A stretch of 64,000 nt of DNA from the NCBI RefSeq assembly GCF_000732925.1, contig NZ_CP008953.1, positions 7,805,001 through 7,869,000 on the forward strand, written 5' to 3'. Positions 57,605 to 64,000 of the stretch are shown here, one piece after another. Below the pieces are notes generated by a model. It was not told the DNA's origin and made no database searches. It was given only the letters and a program-made list of their open reading frames with translations. This DNA is from Amycolatopsis japonica (GTDB taxonomy: Bacteria; Actinomycetota; Actinomycetes; Mycobacteriales; Pseudonocardiaceae). The position numbers were made by a program, and so were the translations under genes. Position 1 is the stretch's first letter, and the number at the start of each line of letters is the position of its first letter.

Positions 57605-59128
57605 TCAGCCACCTCCCGCACGGGTCAGTTTGCTGCCCTGGTCCTGTTTGTAGGGCGCGCCCTGCCACTCGCCGAAGCCGAGCACGCGGCTCGGCTCGAA
57701 CGCGACGAAGTTCCACGGCCCGGAGTAGACGTTGTCGTAGAGCCGGTTGCCCTGGTGGAACGTGATCGCCTGCTGGACGACCTCGCCCTTGTACGGCGAC
57801 CACTCCGGGAACGTGCCGAAGTTCGCGAGCATCGCCATCCGCGCGCAGCTCTCCTCGCACCCCGCGACGGCCGGGTCGAGCACGAACCGGTTGTGGTGGA
57901 TCTCGACGCGCTGGGTCTTCCATCGGCAGTCGGCGTTCAGCCCGCCCGACGCGATCGCTGGCTGCGCGCATTTCGCCTGTTCCGGCACCAGGCGGGTGCA
58001 GGAACCGGACGACGTGTTGGCCGGGCTGTTGCAGAACCGGTCGGAGTTCTCCCAGAGGGTGACGCCGTTCCAGTTGTTTTCGAACGTGTTCCCGGAGATC
58101 TCCAGTTTGTCCGTCCGCGCCTTCACCCTCGGCTCGCCGCCGGATTCGGACACGTAGATCGACGCCACCGGGAAGCTGTCGCCGCGGTCGATGTAGCGCT
58201 TGCCGTCCACCCAGTTGTTGCGGCGGATGGTGTTCCCGGCGATCACGGCGTTGTAGCTGGTCTCGTACATCAGCGCCGAGCCGTCGTTGTTCTCGATGAC
58301 GTTGGCCTCGATGCGGAAGTCGTTGTTGTTCGTGTCGGCCCACAAGCCGACGCCGCGGTTGTCGTGCACCCAGTTGCCGGTGACGTCCGCGCCGTCGACC
58401 GACCAGAACTTGATCCCGCCGGAGCAGCCGCAGCCGTCGATCTTGGCTTCCCAGTCGCCGGTGTTGTTGCCGGTGATCTCGTTGCCCTCGACGACGAGTC
58501 CGGTGATCTTGTTGTTCTGCGCGTAGGCGTTCATCCCGTACTGCCCGTTGCGCCGCAGGCAGTTGCCGCGGACCTGCTGCCGCGCGCCCGCCATCAGCGC
58601 CGCGCCGTCGTTGTCCTGGACGGTGCTCTGCTCGATCACCCAACCGTCGGCCGAGTCGTGGTTGACCACGCCTTCGTCGTGCGGCGCGGCGAAACCCTGC
58701 ACGGTCAAGGTACGGATCTTGACGTCGGCGGCGTTGCCGGAGAAGGCGTACTGGTTGATCTTGCGGCCGTCGAGGACCGCCTTCGGGCCGCCGATGTAGA
58801 CGTTGCCCGGCTTCGGGTTGACCTGGTCGTAGCGGTCGTCGCCGAGCCGGTGCGTGCCCGGTGCCAGCCAGAACGTCGTCCCGGCCGGGTTCGAGCGGGT
58901 CTTCGTGGCGAGATCACCCGGCACCGCGGGGTCGATCTTCACCGCCCCCGCCGGCGCTTCGGCCGGGCCCTCCGGCAGCTTGTCGCACACTTGCGCGACG
59001 GAACCGGACGGCGGCTTGGCCGGATCCGGTCCCGGCTCGTCGGCCGGGGTCGTGCAGGCGGTGAGCGTCAACGAGCCGAGCAGCACCAGAAGCGCTGCCC
59101 GGCGGAGGCGGTGCGGTCGTGCGATCAC
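57605..59128 (-). CDS. Right-handed beta-helix lipoprotein (paralogue 3)
   Basis: 507 residues. Signal peptide ends in the lipobox LTAC (LGSLTLTACTTP), so the protein is lipid-anchored outside, with an acidic Pro-rich linker after Cys. The beta-helix body aligns with the two plus-strand paralogues: NNTGDWEAKIDGCGCSGGI (Cys233, Cys235), KFWSVDGADVTGNW, LWADTNNNDFRIEANVIENN and DRFCNSPANTSSGSC. Overlaps the heparinase-like gene by four bases. It is upstream of the polymerase-like gene. Function unknown. Confidence 0.82.
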   Translation of the reverse strand: MIARPHRLRRAALLVLLGSLTLTACTTPADEPGPDPAKPPSGSVAQVCDKLPEGPAEAPAGAVKIDPAVPGDLATKTRSNPAGTTFWLAPGTHRLGDDRYDQVNPKPGNVYIGGPKAVLDGRKINQYAFSGNAADVKIRTLTVQGFAAPHDEGVVNHDSADGWVIEQSTVQDNDGAALMAGARQQVRGNCLRRNGQYGMNAYAQNNKITGLVVEGNEITGNNTGDWEAKIDGCGCSGGIKFWSVDGADVTGNWVHDNRGVGLWADTNNNDFRIEANVIENNDGSALMYETSYNAVIAGNTIRRNNWVDGKRYIDRGDSFPVASIYVSESGGEPRVKARTDKLEISGNTFENNWNGVTLWENSDRFCNSPANTSSGSCTRLVPEQAKCAQPAIASGGLNADCRWKTQRVEIHHNRFVLDPAVAGCEESCARMAMLANFGTFPEWSPYKGEVVQQAITFHQGNRLYDNVYSGPWNFVAFEPSRVLGFGEWQGAPYKQDQGSKLTRAGGG

Positions 59129-61071
59129 AATGGTGGATCCTCGTTACCCGATTCGAAGGTGAGCACGCTGGTGAACGCGGCACCGTCGGCGGCGGTTCCG
59201 CCACCGAGCAGGGTCCACGCGGGCTCGCGGCGGCCGAAGCCCGCCGAGTACCAGCCCATCGGCGGCGTGGTTTCGCCGCGATGCGCCGACCAGGTGAGCT
59301 CCGGTGGGAGCTCGAACGTGGCCGACCTGTCCTGGCCGTCGACCGTCCACGACAGGACGGCCCTGCTCCCGGTCAGGGCGACCTCGACGGCGGGGCCGAG
59401 GTGGAACGCGAGACGGCAGTGCCGCGCCTCGCCGCCTCGGACCTCGTCGAGAATCCTCAGTTCGGTGCCGTCCAGCTCCACCGAACGCTGGTGCACCGAC
59501 GGCGCGTAGCCGTCGTGTTCCGCGCTCCAGCGCGACGGCGTCCCCGCCGCGATCACCGTGGTGACCGCGTGTTTCGTCCACAGGAACGGCCCGCCGGAGA
59601 CGGACTGGTCGGTGCGGGAGAGTTCGAGCGTGTTGTGCCCGGCCGTGGACCGGAAGTACGACCGCCACTTCGGTTCGCCGTGGTAGCAGTACGTTCCCGG
59701 ATCGGCGAGGATGTCGACGCCGTCGTGCCGGACCTCCACCGAGAGCGCGTCCGCGTGCGCGTGGGCGGCGATGGACAGGAAGCCGTGCGGCCCGCCGTCG
59801 CACCGGCACCAGATCCCGCCGTCGCGCAGAATGGTCATCCCGGCGTCGGCGAAGTCGTCCCGCCGCCGCGCCGGACGCCGCCCGGCGACCTGGATGTCCT
59901 TGGCCAGCGCGGAGAAGAGCTGGGTCCGGACGTCTCCACCCGAAGTCTCCGGCCACCAGTCCAACCGTCCGAAAAGGACGGATCCGGTGTCGACCAGCGA
60001 TGCCCAGCGGCTGGTCTCGTCGCCGTCGACGATGAGGCCGAAGCCATCATCGGCGTCGCCTTGCCGCGGCGGCCGCAGCTTGTTGTCCACAATGGACGCC
60101 AGCGCGTCGGTCATCCGGAGCAGCACGAGCCAGGTCGACTCGGGCACCGTGACCCCGGCGGCCTTCGCCTCCAGCGCCCCGGCGAGCCCCAGCTCCAGGA
60201 CGAGCCCGTGGTACTCGGTCGCGAGTTCACGATTGAGACCGGAGTCGAAGGTGTTGTGCCGCAGCATCTTGTCCAGCGACGCGAGCGCCGAATCCCGCCA
60301 CTGGCCGGACTCGGGGAACCAGGCGAACGCGCAGGCCGCGGCGAGCTGTCCGGCGTCCTCCGCGATCACGTGGTTGTTCGCCGACGAACCCCGGCTGGGG
60401 AACGCGGCCAGCCAGCGCTGGTGATGCCAGATCTGGTTGAGCGCCACGGGGTTGTCCTCGAACAGCGCCGGGGCCTGTGCCCAGCCATCGAGCAGCCGCC
60501 GCACCCACACCCACGACAGCAGCCGGATGCCGAGTTCGATCCCGCTGACCCAGTGCACCCCGCGCATCGGCGGGTTGGCCGCCCACCACGACCCGAGGTG
60601 CGCGGCCACGCGTTCGGCATACCGGTCGTCGCCGGTCAGGGCGTACGCGGCGGCCAGCACGGTGAGGTGCTGATGCCGCGACGGCTCCCAGATCTGCTTG
60701 ATGTCGCCGACGGTCTCCTCGCTCCGGTACTGGATGTCGAAGGAGTACACATCGGACGGTGCGCGACGGCCGGTCTTCGGATCGTATGACCAATCCGGAT
60801 CGACGAGGTCGTCGCGCTCGACGCCGAAGTACTCGGCGCGCCCGTCCATCAGCCGGTCGGCGGTGACGAGCAGATCCTTCACCGCTTCGCCCGAGACGGC
60901 GGCGAGGACGTCCTCACCGGGCACCGTCGCGAACCGGCGGTCCGGCGACCAGACCGCCTTCTCCCCCGCGACCCCGCGCCACTGGCGTTTGCGCACGACG
61001 TCGGTGACCCGGCCCGCGATCTCGGCGGGCCCCATCCTCGACAGTCTTCGCAGGTACCAGGACGGATCCAT
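59125..61071 (-). CDS. Heparinase II/III-family polysaccharide lyase
   Basis: 648 residues from the ATG at 61071, which overlaps the stop of the upstream gene by one base. N-terminal alpha/alpha barrel (VHWVSGIELGIRLLSWVWVR, SSANNHVIAEDAGQLA) then a beta-sheet domain with AHAHADALSVEVRHDGVDI and FRSTAGHNTLELS, the family's Tyr/His active-site neighbourhood. It cleaves uronic-acid-containing glycans; alternatively it acts as a glycan-editing enzyme in exopolysaccharide synthesis. No signal peptide is visible, which is common in EPS-cluster members. Confidence 0.85.
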   Translation of the reverse strand: MDPSWYLRRLSRMGPAEIAGRVTDVVRKRQWRGVAGEKAVWSPDRRFATVPGEDVLAAVSGEAVKDLLVTADRLMDGRAEYFGVERDDLVDPDWSYDPKTGRRAPSDVYSFDIQYRSEETVGDIKQIWEPSRHQHLTVLAAAYALTGDDRYAERVAAHLGSWWAANPPMRGVHWVSGIELGIRLLSWVWVRRLLDGWAQAPALFEDNPVALNQIWHHQRWLAAFPSRGSSANNHVIAEDAGQLAAACAFAWFPESGQWRDSALASLDKMLRHNTFDSGLNRELATEYHGLVLELGLAGALEAKAAGVTVPESTWLVLLRMTDALASIVDNKLRPPRQGDADDGFGLIVDGDETSRWASLVDTGSVLFGRLDWWPETSGGDVRTQLFSALAKDIQVAGRRPARRRDDFADAGMTILRDGGIWCRCDGGPHGFLSIAAHAHADALSVEVRHDGVDILADPGTYCYHGEPKWRSYFRSTAGHNTLELSRTDQSVSGGPFLWTKHAVTTVIAAGTPSRWSAEHDGYAPSVHQRSVELDGTELRILDEVRGGEARHCRLAFHLGPAVEVALTGSRAVLSWTVDGQDRSATFELPPELTWSAHRGETTPPMGWYSAGFGRREPAWTLLGGGTAADGAAFTSVLTFESGNEDPPL

Positions 61072-63251
61072 CAGCCCAGCCCCTCCTTGGCGTTGATCCG
61101 CACCGGCGCACCCGTTTCGAGGCTGCGGTTGACCGCGAGCGTGGCCAGCGTCGTCGACACGAGCGACTCGACGGAAACCGGCATCGAGACGCCGGTCGTC
61201 AGCGCGTTGACGAACGCTTCGAGCTCGGCGGCCTGGCCCTTGTCCCGGCCCTTGGGGATACGGGAGCTCGCCCACTTCTTGCGGCCGAACACCGACGCGC
61301 GCGCGAAGTCGTCGAACTTCAGCACCTTGCCGTCGGCGGTGACGTCGATCGTCTCCTTGGGGAACGCCGGCGAACCGCTGGTGGTGTACGCGATCGACGC
61401 GGTCGAGCCGTCCGGGTAGCGCAGCAGGATCTGCAGGTCCTGGTGGCCGGGGGTCGCGGTGGCGTACACGGAGACCGGGTCGGAGCCGAGCAGCCAGCTG
61501 ACCGTGTCGATGAAGTGGCCGCCCTCGCCCGCGAACCGCGAACCCTCGCTGTCGGCCTGGTTGTACCAGCTGCCGGCGTCGAGCTGGCCGGCGTTGACCA
61601 GGTACCGCACGGAGGCCGGGCCGATCCGCGGTCCGAAGTGGAGCACCGACTCGTTCAGCAGCGGGGCGAACCGGCGGTTGAACCCGACCTGCAGCCGGTC
61701 GTTGCCGGATTCCTCGATCGCGCCGAGCACGATCTCCAGTTCCTTCTCCGACAGCGCCAGCGGCTTCTCCACGTAGACCGCCTTGCCCGCGAGCAGCGCG
61801 CGCCTGGTCAGCTCGGCGTGCGAGCTGTGCCTGGTCACGATGAACACGGCGTGGATCGAGTCGTCTTCGAGCATCGCGTCGACGTCGGTGGAGGCGCGGG
61901 CGAAGCCGAACTTGCGTTTGGCGTTCGCGCCCGAGAGCGCGGAGGTGGTGACGACTTCGAAGAGGTCGAGGTACTCCATCTCCACGAGATGCGGGAGAAG
62001 CATCGAGGACGCGTAGTTGCCGGCGCCGATGAAGCCGACCCGCAGAGTGTCGATCTTCGGCACCGCGCGGGTAGTCACCGGCGCCGGGAGCGCGACCTCG
62101 GCGACCTGCTCGGTGGCCGCGACGGCGCGCTTCTCGTACTCGAACAGCACCGCGACGGCCTTGAGCTCGCCCTCGTTCAGCTTCCGGTACGTCTCGACGG
62201 CGTCGGAGAATTCCGAGACGTGCGAGATCAGCGGCTCGACGTCGAGACGGCCGCTGCCCATCAGGTCGACGACGCAGGCGAGGTTGCGGCGCTCGGTCCA
62301 GCGGACCTGGCCGATCGGGTAGTCGCGGCCCTCGAGTTCGTACTCCGGGTCGTAGCGGCCGGGGCCGTACGAGCGGGAGAACCGGACGTCGAGTTCCTTT
62401 TCGTAGTAGGCGTTCCATGGCAGGTTCAGCGAGCATTTGCCGATGTCGATCACGCGGCCGCGGTCGCGGGCCAACTTCGCGGCCAGCTCCACCGGCTCGT
62501 TCGTGCTGCCGCCCGCGGCGAGGTACACCTGGTCGACGCCGTGCCCGGAGCTGATCTCCGCGACCGCGGTGTCGACGACGCCGGACGCCGGATCGCCGCA
62601 CTTCAGGGCACCGAGCTGCTCGGCCAGCGCGCACCGGGACGGGTCCGGGTCGACACCGACCACGCGGACCCCGGAAGCGACCAGGAGCTGCACGACCAGC
62701 TGGCCGATCAGGCCGAGCCCGATGACCAGCGCGATGTCGCCGATCTGCGGTTCACCCTGGCGGACACCCTGCATCGCGATCGAGCCGACCGTGCCGAACG
62801 CGGCGTGCCGCGGGTCGACGCCGTCGGGCACCTTGGTGTACAGGTTCTTGGGCACCCAGTTCAGTTCCGCGTGCAGCGCGTGCTCGTTCCCCGCGCACGC
62901 CACGTGGTCCCCGACGGCGACGTCGTCGATGCCCGCGCCGACCTCCTCGACCACACCGCACAGCGAGTACCCCAGCGGCGTGTACGAGTCGAGTTTGTTC
63001 ATCGCCTTGCGATAGGTGGCGCCCAGCCCGTTCGTGGCGACGCTCTGCATCACCTTCGCGACCTGATCCGGCCGGGCCTTCGCCTTGCCCACCAGCGAAA
63101 GACTCGCCTCGGACACCTTCATCATCTCGGTGCCGGTGGAGATCAGCGAATAGGCGGTGCGGACCAGCACACCCCCCGCTTTGCACGCGGGCACTTCGAC
63201 GTCGAGGAGCGCCAGCTCCCCGCTCTTGTAGTTCTGCACTACCTGCTTCAC
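61071..63251 (-). CDS. Fused zinc-type alcohol dehydrogenase and Gfo/Idh/MocA oxidoreductase
   Basis: 726 residues with two Rossmann domains. Residues 1-360 are an MDR-type dehydrogenase (TPLGYSLCGVVEEVGAGIDD, VIGLGLIGQLVVQLLVASGV). Residues about 395-720 are Gfo/Idh (LRVGFIGAGNYASSMLLPHL, AVYVEKPLALSEKELEIVLG). This bi-domain form is well known in surface-polysaccharide clusters and is usually followed by heparinase-like genes. It could oxidise or reduce a hexose to a keto- or uronic acid derivative. Substrate unknown. Confidence 0.92.
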   Translation of the reverse strand: MKQVVQNYKSGELALLDVEVPACKAGGVLVRTAYSLISTGTEMMKVSEASLSLVGKAKARPDQVAKVMQSVATNGLGATYRKAMNKLDSYTPLGYSLCGVVEEVGAGIDDVAVGDHVACAGNEHALHAELNWVPKNLYTKVPDGVDPRHAAFGTVGSIAMQGVRQGEPQIGDIALVIGLGLIGQLVVQLLVASGVRVVGVDPDPSRCALAEQLGALKCGDPASGVVDTAVAEISSGHGVDQVYLAAGGSTNEPVELAAKLARDRGRVIDIGKCSLNLPWNAYYEKELDVRFSRSYGPGRYDPEYELEGRDYPIGQVRWTERRNLACVVDLMGSGRLDVEPLISHVSEFSDAVETYRKLNEGELKAVAVLFEYEKRAVAATEQVAEVALPAPVTTRAVPKIDTLRVGFIGAGNYASSMLLPHLVEMEYLDLFEVVTTSALSGANAKRKFGFARASTDVDAMLEDDSIHAVFIVTRHSSHAELTRRALLAGKAVYVEKPLALSEKELEIVLGAIEESGNDRLQVGFNRRFAPLLNESVLHFGPRIGPASVRYLVNAGQLDAGSWYNQADSEGSRFAGEGGHFIDTVSWLLGSDPVSVYATATPGHQDLQILLRYPDGSTASIAYTTSGSPAFPKETIDVTADGKVLKFDDFARASVFGRKKWASSRIPKGRDKGQAAELEAFVNALTTGVSMPVSVESLVSTTLATLAVNRSLETGAPVRINAKEGLG

Positions 63252-63266
63252 GTCGCTCCTCAGCGA

Positions 63267-64000
63267 TCAGGTGGTCCGGGCCGAAACGGCGCCGCGATAC
63301 CAGTACTCGAGGGTCAAGATGTGCCAGAGATGCTTGGACCGGTCCTGCTGCCCGGACGCGTCTTCGTCCACGAGCTTCCGCAGGGCCTCCCGGCGGAGGA
63401 ACCCGGCCTTCACCAATTCACCTTCGTTCGTCACCTCGCGCACCAGCGGCGCGAGGTCGCGGCTCATCCAAGCCCGCAGCGGTGCGCTGAACAGCCCCTT
63501 CGGCCGATGCACGATCTCGGCGGGGAGAATGGACAGCGCCGCTTCCTTGAGCGCCATCTTCCCTTGGCGCTTCACGATCTTCTTGTCCCCGGGGATCCGG
63601 AACGCGGCCTTCACGACCTCGATGTCGACGAACGGCGTCCGCACCTCGGTGGAGGCGGCCATGCTGGACCTGTCGGTGTAGGCGAGGTTGAGCCCGGGCA
63701 GGAAGAGCCGCGAATCGGCGAGGCACATGCGGTTCACGAAATCCGACAACGTGTTGTCGTGATAGGTGTCCGCGTGTTCGGTGATCACGTCGTCGACGGC
63801 GCCCGCGAGGTCCGGGTTCAGCAGACCGGCGAGTTCGGCCTGGTCGTACATCGTGTAGCTGCGCCGGAACGCGGTCTCCTCGGGCAGCTCCGCGAACGAG
63901 AGGAACCGCTTGGCGAACCGGACCGACCGGAACCCGCGCTTCGAGGTCGCCACCGGCAGTCTGTCCACAAGGGACTCGACGGGCCGCCGCACGAGACCGG
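63267..64000 (-). CDS. Asparagine synthetase-like protein (C-terminal part)
   Basis: The last 245 or so residues of an AsnB family protein whose start is beyond the right edge. Visible blocks are FLPGLNLAYTDRSSMAASTE, VRTPFVDIEVVKAAFRIPGD and KMALKEAALSILPAEIVHRP, all typical of the synthetase domain. In surface-glycan clusters AsnB-like proteins often amidate a uronic acid rather than aspartate. It lies 15 bp upstream of the fused oxidoreductase gene. Confidence 0.88.
   Translation of the reverse strand, partial: GLVRRPVESLVDRLPVATSKRGFRSVRFAKRFLSFAELPEETAFRRSYTMYDQAELAGLLNPDLAGAVDDVITEHADTYHDNTLSDFVNRMCLADSRLFLPGLNLAYTDRSSMAASTEVRTPFVDIEVVKAAFRIPGDKKIVKRQGKMALKEAALSILPAEIVHRPKGLFSAPLRAWMSRDLAPLVREVTNEGELVKAGFLRREALRKLVDEDASGQQDRSKHLWHILTLEYWYRGAVSARTT

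Noticed and set aside
61072..62634. A 5' extension of the heparinase frame that would give a protein of about 1169 residues
   Set aside because: The upstream part is the wrong frame of the fused oxidoreductase gene, and the TGATG overlap at 61071 is a natural start.

Overview
The window is chromosomal DNA of a high-GC actinomycete, most likely Amycolatopsis or a close relative in the Pseudonocardiaceae. The evidence is very GC-rich coding sequence with many GTG starts, acidic N-terminal extensions on NusG and SecE, the order tRNA-Thr / tRNA-Met / rpmG / hadA / hadB / ... / tRNA-Trp / secE / nusG / rplK known from mycobacteria and relatives, F420-type PPOX and luciferase-like oxidoreductases, and a HAIR-like (HspR) site before lon. 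Genus assignment is inference; no marker gene here settles it.

Layout. 1-6665: translation/secretion core on the minus strand (tRNA-Thr, tRNA-Met, rpmG, hadA, hadB, tRNA-Trp, secE, nusG, start of rplK), interrupted by an aminotransferase/luciferase-like pair, a small conserved protein and a GDSL esterase. 6745-30677: housekeeping and regulatory genes: a GGDEF/EAL membrane protein with a degenerate GGDEF motif, a GNAT enzyme, a methyltransferase, a PQQ-like propeller, lon, a coupled membrane peptide/HTH/PhoX set, DedA, a NarL-type two-component pair, ArsR-VOC and TetR units, a truncated GNAT remnant, an MFS exporter with its TetR repressor, tRNA-Tyr, a YajQ-family protein and secreted proteins. 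30731-39899: rmlA, two luciferase-like monooxygenases, htpX, a Tat-exported propeller, a BtrH-like protein, a hotdog thioesterase and a secreted subtilase.

40277-64000 is the most interesting part: a surface-glycan locus in two convergent operons. The plus operon (40277-53515) has 12 tightly packed genes: sugar C-methyltransferase, sugar-1-phosphate cytidylyltransferase, PIG-L deacetylase, SDR epimerase/dehydratase, DUF4910 peptidase-like protein, flippase, GT2, pyruvyl transferase, RmlC-like epimerase, class III aminotransferase and two secreted beta-helix proteins. The minus operon (64000-54585) has asparagine synthetase, a fused alcohol dehydrogenase/Gfo-Idh oxidoreductase, heparinase II/III-like lyase, a third beta-helix paralogue as a lipoprotein, an O-antigen ligase/polymerase-like protein, GT4 and a PAP2 phosphatase. 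Together these could make, pyruvylate, flip, polymerise and trim an exported polysaccharide bearing an unusual deoxy, branched or amino sugar. The three beta-helix paralogues share a Gly-Cys-Gly-Cys-(Ser/Thr)-Gly-Gly block that I do not recognise from a characterised enzyme.

Non-coding structure is rich. Between genes there are long perfect or near-perfect palindromes, including a dispersed family built on the core TTTAGCGGGCTAAA, and several clear operators: a palindrome filling the -35/-10 spacer of a leaderless arsR-type promoter, a HAIR site at lon, and a 25-bp palindrome before the tetR-MFS pair.
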